A program made the translations under genes and the position numbers. DNA of 64,000 nucleotides from JADLHS01 sp049840435 (GTDB lineage: Bacteria > Verrucomicrobiota > Verrucomicrobiia > Limisphaerales > JADLHS01), in the NCBI GenBank assembly GCA_049840435.1, contig JASGKY010000038.1, forward strand, positions 1-64,000, read 5' to 3'. The notes under the pieces were generated by a model. It had not been told where the DNA came from, did not search any database, and saw only the letters and a program-made list of their open reading frames with translations. This document shows, in pieces, positions 39,301 to 48,820 of the stretch (the stretch's first letter is position 1; each line of letters begins with the position of its first letter).

Positions 39301-42046
39301 CACCTTCGTCGGGCAAGGCGTCCGCCATTTCCCAAGGCGAAGAACTGCCATTGGCCAGCCGGATCGAAAATCCGAGCCCGCCGCCACCAGTAGTATCAAT
39401 GGGAATCGTCCGGGCAAACCGATTGCCGGAATCGCCGAACCAGAGCGAATTGGGAGCCGATACCGCCCCCCCGTTATTATTCGCGATCACCGTGCTGCCA
39501 ACCGTGCCACCAAAGGCCGACCACTGCGAGGCATCCAAGCTTGGATCGAAATCATCGGACATGGTCCGCCCCACTACATTCAAGGAAACCGTGCGGGCTT
39601 GCACAAAGCTGGTGTTCTGATTGGAAAACCAGAGTGTGACGGTGTGGGTGCCGAGCGGCAGGCTGTTGGCAGCCGCACCAATCGTCGCTAGCACAGTGTT
39701 AGCAGGCCCACCCGGCATCAACACGCCACTGGTCGGCGTCACGCTCAGCCAAGCTGACGTATAGCTCAAAGACCAGCTCAAGCTAGCATTGCCCGTATTC
39801 GTGAGCCCAAATGAAACCGGGTTCGGACTGAACGGACCGCCCACGGGCCCGGCTGCCATCGCCGCCAAGGTGGGGAGAATAGACAGATCATCCGGCACAT
39901 CGAACGCCTCCACCAATCCAACCGTCGTGGAACTGGCCGGCGACGTGGCGCTGAACCCCATCCCGCGCTTTGCAAAAGCCGACCAGAGTTCGGGCAAATT
40001 TGCCCCGCCATGATTCACCACATCAGCTTGGAGAATGGCGTCGCGAGCTTGCAGAAAATTTGGATTGGCCGGCGAGAGATTCATACCGTCGGTAACCAAC
40101 TGAAGAATCATCTGGTTGCCGACCGCGTGACCGTATTTCGTGATCAAATTGGCGCGCGCCTCCCACAACGTCGCACACCAGACTTCGCCCTGATTGTGCA
40201 CTTCATCCGCCGTGCTGCCGATAATCGGGCTGCGCGGCACACCCGCATGAGCGCTGGCCTGAACCGGATCAATGTCCCGGAACGTCAGGGGATTCTTGGT
40301 CAAATCCGTGCAATAGGGATAGCGGCGGATGCCGTAGTAATAATTCTGCGTCAACCCGCCGAATTGATAGGTCGCATAAGCGCCAGCAGCATAAACGCCA
40401 TGCACGTCATCTCCGGCTTCACTTAGCAACGTCAGCCCGTACCAGTCCGACCAGCCCTCGCCCATGCCCCGAGATTGCAACGCGCTTAATCCCACGCCCC
40501 CACCGACCCGGCGATTGCTCAGCCCATGCGTGTATTCATGCAGCACGATCTCATGATCGAAATCGCCATCCCGATCCGGTGTCGACCCGGTAAACACATA
40601 CATCTGCATCCGGGGCGCACTACCGTCTGAAGGCGTGGACATGTTGGCGTTGTCCGTCCCGCTGCCATCTTGAGCGTCTGCCTGCAACGCATCGTTACCC
40701 AGTCCACCCCGGCCGAAATTGTCATTCTGAAAATTCCCCGCCGCCTCCGTGAATCCCAAGGCATACAATTTATCATGCATCCAGTTGCACCAGTAGAACA
40801 GATCCGTCACCGCCGCGTTGGGATAGGTGCTCGGCGCCTGGGTTAGGTTGGCGGTGAAATCAAAGGTGCGAAAAGGCGATCCCTGCGGCCGCGGCAGGTC
40901 GGGAGAATTATTGGCATCTTGATCCGTATGGGCGTCCACGTTGTTGCCCCGGGTCTCGTTGCCCCCATCATCAATCCACCCGCTGGGCGACGCATTTGTG
41001 TCCACCGCACTCAACGTGAGCAACACGGACGCCAGTTCCGGTGGTTGCGTGGTGCAAGGCGTGGAACAACTCGGTGAAAACGGCGCGGGACTGTCGCTGA
41101 GATAAACCCGATAGCTGGCGTCGCTGATGTACTCCGTTAACCGATGGCGGATGAGCACCTCGCCATCGTCCACATCCACAAGCAGCCGGTACATTTCGCC
41201 CCGCGCCCGGCTGGTCAGTTGCACATCCCAGCATAACCGCAGCGTGTCCTCCGTAAGCGGCAACCATATTAAACGGGTTTCCGCCGGCTCGGCCAACGGC
41301 GGCGCGGTAAAACGCTGTTTCTGCTCAGCCGTGAACGTCGTCTCGTCGATTGGTTTTACGTTCTCATCCTGCAATGTTTCGCCAAGATTCCGGACCGCCA
41401 GCCCAATGGCTTGAGCCGCGGTGACCGTCGGGATTTGCCGCGTAGCCACCAAGCTCCGTGCTTTGTCCCCAGCATGCAGGGCCGGAGTCGGAACAAACTG
41501 AGAGGCCACGCTGACCAGCTCTCCGCGTTTTGTCGTATGGGAAGTGAAGACGGCTTCATAAATTGAAATGCCTTCTAGTTCCTGCTCCCACACCACCGTG
41601 GTCAACCCATTGTGCGGCGTCACAAACTCCCGCTTCACACGGGCCTGTTCCAGCGCTTCGGGACCAAAACCAAACAACGTGGCGTGTTCCCGCACGAACG
41701 CCTTGGTCGGCAGGTGCGCCACATTAGTCGCAAAGGTCGCCACAGTTTGCGCGGCCACGCTCCGCCCTTGTCCGTCTGGACCGGTAAGAAATCCGCGGGC
41801 GTCTCGAATCCATTTCGCATGTGGCCGCTCGTTTGCAACAACCCGAACCTCCGGCGTCTGCGTCTTCAGGGTCGCCAATGCCGCGACAGCTTCGCCTTTG
41901 ACTTCGGTTGTGCCCCCCGTTGACCGGCGATCCAAGTTAGGCAGCTCTTCATGTGTGGGCGGCAAGATGGCTGGAGTCTGTCTGGCGATCAGACAAAGTA
42001 GCCCCATGAGAGTAAATCTGATGGCAGTTCCGAAAATGGTTTTCAT
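30315..42046 (-). CDS. Giant secreted M36 (fungalysin-type) metalloprotease with Calx-beta, DUF11 and Ig-like domains (one frameshift)
   Basis: About 3,910 residues. Signal peptide 1-26, then an FTP-like propeptide (VREHATLFGFGPEAL; WEQELEGISIYEAVF) and an M36 catalytic domain with zinc motif HEYTH (503-507) and GEGWSDWYG supplying the third ligand. After a BACON-like segment (about 740) come three Calx-beta-like repeats (about 985-1,285), DUF11 (about 1,632), Calx-beta (1,754; 1,866), DUF11 (2,257), Calx-beta (2,381), Ig-like (2,749), a ThuA/GATase-like domain, Calx-beta (3,136), a second GATase-like domain, Ig-like (3,466) and a CBM-like domain (from 3,562). The main frame stops at 30,878. 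Adding one T to a T-run near 30,897 continues it (FGGSFGVTNN) to 30,315. Probably an extracellular or surface protease. Confidence 0.9.
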
Positions 42047-42406
42047 GATGAATTTCTGATCGGCCGCTTGCGCAGGATTATCAGCGGGCCCTAACTCACA
42101 TACTGAATCCCGTAGAAGTTGCCCCGTGTTCGGTTTGAACTGTTAAAACAGGCTCCACCAGGCTTGTCAAACTCAATCCAGCCTAGCCGGTTAACACAAG
42201 GTTTGCACCAGAAGCAAAACCGCATCTGCCCAAGCCCTTTCTTTAAAGATTGGATCGAGTGATAAGTCACATTGCCGTTACTTTTATGCCCCGGACAGTT
42301 CCAACGGATCGCAATCTTTGCATTTGTCCCGGAAGAAACATTGACGTCGGCGAGCAATCGAGTTTACTCCCCGGCAGTTCGTTGGCTTCAGACTTTAAAA
42401 CTGATC
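42047..42406. other. Divergent intergenic region between the protease and PEP-CTERM genes
   Basis: 360 bases with no supported gene. It separates two secreted-protein genes transcribed outward and must contain both promoters. A candidate for the plus strand is listed separately. No hairpin or long repeat was seen. Confidence 0.5.
42341..42368 (+). promoter_or_regulatory. Candidate sigma-70 promoter of the PEP-CTERM gene
   Basis: TTGACG (42,341) and TTTACT (42,363) are separated by 16 bases, giving a predicted start about 32 bases upstream of ATG 42,407. The -35 is good and the -10 weak. Confidence 0.3.
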
Positions 42407-43156
42407 ATGAAACTCGTCCGTTGGACTACTTTGCGACTATTTGCGTTGGGTAACGCCCTGACACTCACCTCGGCTGTGGCTCAATCCTTCACCGCCACGT
42501 ATGATTTCGCCCAAGTGAACACCAGTTCCGGAACGACCGATCCCACGCCGCCACCAAGTGTCGTCGGCGTCACATTTGGTTCATTTAGTTCCACCGGCAT
42601 GTCAGCCAACCCTAATGCCACCGTGCGTTTCTCCTTCACGTCACAACCACTTGGAGGCGTCAATGCCAGTGATGATTTCACGCAATTCACCGGCAGCCTC
42701 ACGCCAACTGCCTACTTCGAGGTCGCAGTCACGCCATTAAGCTTGGTGCAACTGCAACTCGATTCCATTGCGTTCACCGTCCAACGCTCCGGGACGGGCA
42801 TCCGCAGCTATGCGGTGCGTTCCAGTCTGGATGGCTATGCCGCCAATCTCGCCGCCAGTATCAGCACCGCCAACGCCAACCTCGGTGTCGGACCGGGCAA
42901 TGAATTTCGCGTGCTGCTAGATTCCGTGACCACGGCGCAGAATGGCAGCTTGGTAACCTTGGGGACGCCGTTCATCGGCCTTACTGCCCCGGTGACGTTC
43001 CGGTTTTACGGTTGGAATGCCGAAGGCACGGGCGGCACGTTCAGCGTGGATAATGTTGTCTTCAGCGGACGCACGGATAGCGTTCCCGAACCCAGTGCGA
43101 CAGTTTTGCTGCTTGGAAGTCTGGCAGCTTTTGGCTTTTCTCAGCGGCGCCGTTAG
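42407..43156 (+). CDS. PEP-CTERM sorted secreted protein
   Basis: 249 residues from ATG 42,407. It has a signal peptide (LFALGNALTLTSAVAQ), a beta-rich body with Thr/Ser/Gly bias, and at the C-terminus VPEPSATVLLLGSLAAFGF followed by SQRRR: the PEP motif, one transmembrane helix and a basic tail. This sorting tag is cut by an exosortase in the inner membrane and implies surface or matrix export. The body resembles other PEP-CTERM proteins with a DNVVFSG-type strand before the tag, a family of unknown binding function. Its neighbour is the giant protease, transcribed divergently. No exosortase gene is in this window. Confidence 0.9.
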   Translation: MKLVRWTTLRLFALGNALTLTSAVAQSFTATYDFAQVNTSSGTTDPTPPPSVVGVTFGSFSSTGMSANPNATVRFSFTSQPLGGVNASDDFTQFTGSLTPTAYFEVAVTPLSLVQLQLDSIAFTVQRSGTGIRSYAVRSSLDGYAANLAASISTANANLGVGPGNEFRVLLDSVTTAQNGSLVTLGTPFIGLTAPVTFRFYGWNAEGTGGTFSVDNVVFSGRTDSVPEPSATVLLLGSLAAFGFSQRRR

Positions 43157-43173
43157 AAACCCTGCGCTCCGGA

Positions 43174-44664
43174 TCAGTGCCCTGCGCTGGACAAATTTTG
43201 CACCGCACCGACCAATATATTGGGGAAGCACCCCAGCACGATCACAACGATGGCTAGCACCAAAAGCACTACTTGTGGCAGCAAGGAAGCCTCGGCGATC
43301 TTGGCCTTGTTCGGTTTATCCGCCACAACCACATAAATCTGCTTCAGCACCTTGAGGTAGTAGTAGAAGGATACCGCACTCATCGCCACCGCCAGAATCA
43401 CCAACCAAAGCAGCCCGAGATTCGGCGCTCCAGTCTTCAACGCCGCCGCAAACAGATAGAACTTTCCGAAGAATCCCGCCAGCGGCGGAATGCCTGCCAG
43501 CGACAACAGGAATATCATCATCGCAAATGCCGCCAGCGGGGCTCGCTTGCTGAAACCGATAAAGCTCGACAGCTTGTCATCTCCGGCGCCGTCCTCGACC
43601 AACGCCACCACGCCAAACGCTCCAATCGTCGCCAGCCCATAGGTCGTCGCGTAATAAACCACGGAAGCGATCGCCTGCTCATCATGCGCCAACACACCGA
43701 GCAACATATAACCGGCGTGCGCAATCGCTGAGTAAGCCAGCAGCCGTTTCACACTGCTTTGTGCGAGCGCGACCAGATTCCCCAGCACCATCGAGAGTGC
43801 AGCCAGCAACGCAATGACCGGCGTCCAGCCCCGCGCAAAATCCCGGAACGCCCCACTGCCTTCCACCCCCGCAAAACCGATCATCATGATCTTGGCGAAG
43901 ATGAAAAAGCTCGCGAGCTTCGAGCCGGAAGCGATGAACGCGGCGCTTTGTGACGGTGCGCCTTCATAGGCATCCGGCGCCCACAGATGAAACGGCACCG
44001 CCGCCACCTTGAAGCCAAAGCCGATCACCGTCATCACAATGGCCACTACCAGCAACGGATCAAGCCCCTTGCCCGCCAGCGCGGCCGCAATCGCGTGCAG
44101 ATTGGTTGAACCGGACAACCCGTAAATCAAACTCAGTCCAAACAACATGAACGCCGCCGCCATGCCGCCGAACAGAAAGTATTTCAGCGCCGCTTCCGCC
44201 GATTTGATGTTCCGCTTGTTGAACGCCGTCAGGATGTAGAGCGACAGGCTCGTCAATTCGAGCGCGATAAAAATCATCAGCACGTCTTCCGCACTCACCA
44301 GAAACATCATCCCTACCGTCGCCAGTAAAATCAGCGCCAGATATTCGCCGGCGTGCGGCGTGAACTTTGCCTCCAACGATACCAGCACCGTGCCGATCGT
44401 CAGCCCGAGCAGGCATATCTTCACGATTTGAGTCAGTGGGCTCACCACCAGCATCCCGTGCAATGCGTCCGCATGCTGCGGATTGATCAGCATCCAGACC
44501 ATCGCAGCCGTAGATCCTGCAATCGCAACCAGGCCGCCGACCAGCAGCCGCATCCGCGTTTCCAGCCCGCGCATCGAAGTCAGATCAATCGCCAACACCG
44601 CCAGCGCCGTGAGCACGACGATAGTTTCCGGCACTGCCAGCTTGAGCAACTCAGCGTAGCTCAT
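43174..44664 (-). CDS. nuoN: NADH-quinone oxidoreductase subunit N
   Basis: 496 residues, an antiporter-like membrane subunit of respiratory complex I with about 14 helices. Diagnostic features: the discontinuous-helix regions ALELTSLSLYILTAF and PFHLWAPDAYEGAPSQSAAF, and LLAYSAIAHAGYMLLG. The start ATG 44,664 overlaps the stop of the upstream nuoM copy (ATGA), so the two are translationally coupled. It is the last gene of the energy cluster. It is convergent with the PEP-CTERM gene, 17 bases apart, with no obvious terminator. Confidence 0.95.
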   Translation of the reverse strand: MSYAELLKLAVPETIVVLTALAVLAIDLTSMRGLETRMRLLVGGLVAIAGSTAAMVWMLINPQHADALHGMLVVSPLTQIVKICLLGLTIGTVLVSLEAKFTPHAGEYLALILLATVGMMFLVSAEDVLMIFIALELTSLSLYILTAFNKRNIKSAEAALKYFLFGGMAAAFMLFGLSLIYGLSGSTNLHAIAAALAGKGLDPLLVVAIVMTVIGFGFKVAAVPFHLWAPDAYEGAPSQSAAFIASGSKLASFFIFAKIMMIGFAGVEGSGAFRDFARGWTPVIALLAALSMVLGNLVALAQSSVKRLLAYSAIAHAGYMLLGVLAHDEQAIASVVYYATTYGLATIGAFGVVALVEDGAGDDKLSSFIGFSKRAPLAAFAMMIFLLSLAGIPPLAGFFGKFYLFAAALKTGAPNLGLLWLVILAVAMSAVSFYYYLKVLKQIYVVVADKPNKAKIAEASLLPQVVLLVLAIVVIVLGCFPNILVGAVQNLSSAGH

Positions 44665-46166
44665 TGCACGCCTCCCTTCTTCACCCAATCAAACAAAGGC
44701 GAATTAAAACTCGGAATGATCACATCCAAAAGAATCCGTGGATACAATCCCACCACCAGCGAGACGGCGATCAGCAGCACCGCCCCGAGGCGCTCCGGGA
44801 TTGAAATCGGAGCGCCGGTCTCCGACCCGGCGTGTTCCTCATCATCGTGCGAAGCTGATGTTCCATGCTCCTGTTCTCCGAAGAACGCTTTCTGCATCGC
44901 GCGCAGTGTATAGGCCACGCCAATCACGATCCCGATACCCGTAATCACCGCTAGCGTCGGGAACGCCTGCCACGCGCCAACAATCACCTGCAGCTCCGCG
45001 ATGAATCCGCTGAAACCCGGCAGCCCCATCGAGGCGCAACCCGCGATCACAAACGTCACTGCCGCGAACGGCATCGCCTTCACCAGATTCATTCCCTCCA
45101 GCGTGGCGAGTTCGCGTGTGTGCGTGCGTTCATAAACCATCCGTCCCACCACCGCAAACAGCAGTCCCGCGATGATGCCGTGCGAGAACATCTGCAACAC
45201 CGCACCGCTCAGCCCGATGGTGTTCAACGTCACCAAGCCGAGCATCACGAAGCCCATGTGACTCACGCTCGAATAGCCGATGACGAATTTGAAATCCTTC
45301 TGCACCAGTGCCACCAGCGCGCCATACACGATGCCAATGACTGCCAGCGCCGCGATCCACATCTTCCAATGTTCCAATCCTTCCGGGAACAACGTCATCG
45401 CCACGCGCAGGCAGCCGTAAGCGCCCAATTTCATTACGACACCCGCCAGCAGCATCGAAGCAGCCGTCGGCGCGGCCACGTGACCGGTTGGCGCCCACGT
45501 GTGAAACGGCCACATACCAGCAAGAATTGCGAAACCCACGAACACCAATGGGAACGCCCACATCTGAAAGCTGTGCGGAAACGGATACTTCGCCAGTTCC
45601 AGCAAGTTCATCGTGTGCCCGCCGGACACCACATACGCCGCGATCAAGCCGATCAGCACCATCGCGCTGCCAATGAACGAATACAGCGCCAGCTTCATCG
45701 CGCCGTATTCCTTCCGGGTCGAACCCCAGATCGCGATGATAAAATACTTCGGCACGATGGCGATTTCGTAGAACACAAATAGCAGGAACAGATCAAAGCT
45801 CAGGAACACGCCATACACGCCACCGATGAGGGCGAGATAAAACGCAAAGAACTCCTTCGCCCGATGTTCGATGTTCCAAGAAAAAAGAATCCCGCCCACC
45901 GCCGCCAACCCCGTGAGCAACACGAGCGTCAGGCTGATGCCATCTGCCGCGAGGTGATATTCCAGCCCCAGTGACGGAATCCACGGCGCTTTGGCGATCG
46001 TAAGAATTTGCCCCTTCTCAAAATCGAAAAAGCCCGCCAGTGCGACCAGCAATCCCGCCACCGCCGTGGTCATGGCAACCTTGCGCGCCGCCGACGCGTT
46101 GCCCTTCGGCAGGAGCATCAGCACCAGCACGCCCAAAAATGAAATGTAAACGGTCCAGGCTAACAT
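44661..46166 (-). CDS. nuoM: NADH-quinone oxidoreductase subunit M, second copy
   Basis: 501 residues. An antiporter-like complex I subunit with the proton-channel residues visible: FYEIAIVPKYFIIAIWG holds the conserved Glu, and WPFHTWAPTGHVAAPTAASM and YSSVSHMGFVMLG follow. An Asp/Glu/His-rich loop (HGTSASHDDEEHAGSE, about residue 440) precedes the last helices. I chose ATG 46,166, three bases after the HEAT gene stop; a TTG two codons earlier also fits. This copy differs clearly from the one at 47,273 (for example APTGHVAAP versus LPATYSEAP), so it is a diverged paralogue and not a recent duplicate. Confidence 0.93.
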   Translation of the reverse strand: MLAWTVYISFLGVLVLMLLPKGNASAARKVAMTTAVAGLLVALAGFFDFEKGQILTIAKAPWIPSLGLEYHLAADGISLTLVLLTGLAAVGGILFSWNIEHRAKEFFAFYLALIGGVYGVFLSFDLFLLFVFYEIAIVPKYFIIAIWGSTRKEYGAMKLALYSFIGSAMVLIGLIAAYVVSGGHTMNLLELAKYPFPHSFQMWAFPLVFVGFAILAGMWPFHTWAPTGHVAAPTAASMLLAGVVMKLGAYGCLRVAMTLFPEGLEHWKMWIAALAVIGIVYGALVALVQKDFKFVIGYSSVSHMGFVMLGLVTLNTIGLSGAVLQMFSHGIIAGLLFAVVGRMVYERTHTRELATLEGMNLVKAMPFAAVTFVIAGCASMGLPGFSGFIAELQVIVGAWQAFPTLAVITGIGIVIGVAYTLRAMQKAFFGEQEHGTSASHDDEEHAGSETGAPISIPERLGAVLLIAVSLVVGLYPRILLDVIIPSFNSPLFDWVKKGGVQ

Positions 46167-46168
46167 GA

Positions 46169-47267
46169 TCAATTCGTTCGAGTCACCGGTATCAAGCCCC
46201 TGATTTCGGCAATCATGGTGTAACGCTCTTGCGCATTACAGTTCGTCCACAAGTTGCGAACCCGTGTTAAAACCTCTTGCGGAGGTTTTATCAACTCATC
46301 GTACTCATTTGGAATGCGAAGTGGCCTAGCCTTCTCCATTGATAGCAATAGTTGCTGATCGTTTGTAGAAAGTACAATCAAAGATAAGACTGCAGAGACA
46401 TTGACCTTCCCATCCTGGGTTACCATCCGTTTTTCTATTTCTGGTATGGCGCCGCGTCCCTGACTCCCCATCAACATGAACCCAAACGCTGCGTTTGCTG
46501 CCAAAGAATCGTTTGGTACTCAGAAGCGAACGACGCAGTGCTGGCTCAATTAGTTCTGAAGGCTGTCCAATTCTTCCCAATGCCCTCACCGCAAAAGGAG
46601 AAATCCGCTCCCAATTTGGATCGTCGAGCGTTGCGATTATCTGCGGCACCAGCATGACATTTGAAGGACCGAGATGCCTGACTGCTTGCAAAGCATAACT
46701 TCGCCACCAGCGATTATCGCTTTGAAGCGCATTGCTAAAAATGCTTAGTGAGCCTGGATTCGCAGCCAATGCCTGGAAAACAGAACGCACGCTTACCTCA
46801 TTGCCATGAATCATGGCCTCAAGCTGTGGCATCGCGCTTTTGCCACGCTCTCCCAAGGCAAGAAAGCCCAACACCGCTTGGTTTCCCAATTCCATTCGCT
46901 TCTCCAACTTGGCTTCCATGAACTTAAACAGGAGCTTCGTCGGCCAATCTTGAAGACTGTAGAAGGTTCGTTCTGCCTTCAGAGCAGACTTCAAGCGGGC
47001 AATCAAAAACGGCACAGCAGGTTCACCTATACTCTTAACAGCGCTGGCAGCTTCGCTATCCAGCACAGGATTGAGATCAACCACGTCAAACCGTCCAGTA
47101 TTCAGTTTCGCCAACCAAGTTGAAAGCGCCTTCCCTTCAAAATGCGGCTCGCGAGGAGTTGAAAACCACAACGACGCGCCAAAAACCACCACGCACACAA
47201 CCACGATCATCCCCCACAGTTTCAACTGTGAATGTCTTCGCAATAGGCTTTGTTTATCTTGGGACAT
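46169..47267 (-). CDS. HEAT-repeat membrane-anchored protein inside the nuo operon (one frameshift)
   Basis: About 365 residues after repair. One N-terminal transmembrane helix (MIVVVCVVVFGASLWF) is followed by HEAT-like helical repeats (AVPFLIARLKSAL; PQLEAMIHGNEVSV; LVPQIIATLDDPNWERI; FAVRALGRIGQPSELIEPAL). The frame breaks near 46,500 and resumes as LAANAAFGFMLMGSQG through to the stop at 46,169. It sits 5 bases after one nuoM and 3 bases before the other, so it is almost certainly co-transcribed. HEAT proteins of this kind are abundant in Verrucomicrobiota with unknown roles. A role in complex I assembly is only a guess from position. Confidence 0.75.
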
Positions 47268-47272
47268 CAGAA

Positions 47273-48820
47273 CTAAAACTTCAGTTGCTCCACCATCCGC
47301 ACCGCGGTCGAATTAATCACGTCCAACACGAGGCGCGGGTAGAGGCCGAGCACGAACATCAGCGCGATGGGCACACCCACCAGCACGCGCTCGCGCAATG
47401 TCAGGTCGGGCAGCTTTGCCCACTTTTCATTCAGCGGCCCGGCAAAGACGCGTTGGATGATCGTCAGCAGGAAAATCGCCGTGACCAGAATCCCGATCAC
47501 CGATAACACCGCCGCCCACGGCGTCAGCGGGAACACCCCCTTAAAAATCAAGAATTCACCAACGAAACCATTCAAGCCCGGCAGCCCCAGCGACGAGAAC
47601 AGCGCAATGCCCATGAGCCCACAGAAAACGGGAATGGTCTTTCGCAGTCCGCCAAAGTCGTTCAGCCCGCGAATGCCACCCGTGCGTTGCTCGATGAAGC
47701 TCACAAACATAAACAGCGTTGCCGCTGTGAGGCCGTGATTGAACATCTGGAGGAATACGCCGTTGAGCGCTGCAGCTTTCTCCGTAGCGAACTCGGGTGC
47801 GTTCGTGAACTTCGCCACCGCGAACACGGCCAGCAAACAGTAGCCAAGATGGTTGATGGACGAATACGCCAGGATGCGCTTCAAGTCGCGCTGCGCGAAC
47901 GCGGCGCACGCCGAGAATACAATCGTGATGACCGCCAGCCACAGCAACGGCGTCAGCACCCAGTTGATCTGTTGCGGAAAGATCGGCAGCAGGATGCGCA
48001 GGAAACCATACACGCCCATCTTCGACATCACGCCCGTGAGCAGCATCGTCACCGGCGACGGCGCTTCGGAATACGTCGCAGGCAACCACGTGTGAAACGG
48101 CAGCAACGGCACTTTCACCGCGAAGCCCAATAGCACGCCACCAAAAATGATCAATGCGAGCGGCTTCGTGTTCAAATCATACCAACCAAGCTTTGCGGAG
48201 AGTGCGGTGGCAAGCGAACTGTCTTTGCCCATCGCAGCCAGTTCGATGAAATCCATTTTGCCGGTCGCGAGAAAGATGGCAAGGAACGCCAACAGCATTG
48301 CCACGCTACCGACCATCGTATAGACGAAGAATTGCGTCGCCGCCGGGCCGCGATTCATCCCGCCCCAGAGCCGGACGAGGAAGAAAGCCGGAATCAGGCT
48401 CAGTTCCCAAAAGATGAACCAATGGAAAAAGTTCAACGCCGTAAACGTGCCGATGAGTCCCGCCTGCAGGAATAGAACCAGTCCGTGGTAGAGTTGCACA
48501 CGATCCGTGATGCGGTCCGAAACCAGTAACGCCATCGGCGTAATGATGCTCGCCAGCAACACCATCAGCAGGCTCAGCCCATCCACGCCGACGAAATACT
48601 GCACGCCGAGGGCCGGAATCCAATCAGCGCGCTCAACAAACTGCAGCGCGCCGCTCGACGCATCAAACGATCGCCATAATCCGAACGCCAACGCCAAGGA
48701 AAGGAAACTGAATCCAAGCGCCATGCGTCGCACCATTTGCTTATCCTGTAATCCGACGACAATGATGCCGCCAACAATTGGCAACAGCGTAAGAAGCGTG
48801 AGGATGGCCAACCCGTTCAC
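47273..48820 (-). CDS. nuoM: NADH-quinone oxidoreductase subunit M, first copy
   Basis: 515 residues, GTG start at 48,820 overlapping the nuoL stop (GTGA). It has the canonical NuoM features: FWELSLIPAFFLVRLWGG with the functional Glu, VPLLPFHTWLPATYSEAPSP, MLLTGVMSKMGVYGFLR and YSSINHLGYCLLAVFA. It is closer to standard NuoM than the copy at 44,661. Position directly after nuoL is the usual place for nuoM, so this is probably the orthologue in normal complex I. Confidence 0.94.
   Translation of the reverse strand: MNGLAILTLLTLLPIVGGIIVVGLQDKQMVRRMALGFSFLSLALAFGLWRSFDASSGALQFVERADWIPALGVQYFVGVDGLSLLMVLLASIITPMALLVSDRITDRVQLYHGLVLFLQAGLIGTFTALNFFHWFIFWELSLIPAFFLVRLWGGMNRGPAATQFFVYTMVGSVAMLLAFLAIFLATGKMDFIELAAMGKDSSLATALSAKLGWYDLNTKPLALIIFGGVLLGFAVKVPLLPFHTWLPATYSEAPSPVTMLLTGVMSKMGVYGFLRILLPIFPQQINWVLTPLLWLAVITIVFSACAAFAQRDLKRILAYSSINHLGYCLLAVFAVAKFTNAPEFATEKAAALNGVFLQMFNHGLTAATLFMFVSFIEQRTGGIRGLNDFGGLRKTIPVFCGLMGIALFSSLGLPGLNGFVGEFLIFKGVFPLTPWAAVLSVIGILVTAIFLLTIIQRVFAGPLNEKWAKLPDLTLRERVLVGVPIALMFVLGLYPRLVLDVINSTAVRMVEQLKF

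Noticed and set aside
45120..45782. 220-codon plus-strand frame in the nuo region
   Set aside because: Antisense to nuoM, His/Arg/Gln-rich shadow composition, no start context.
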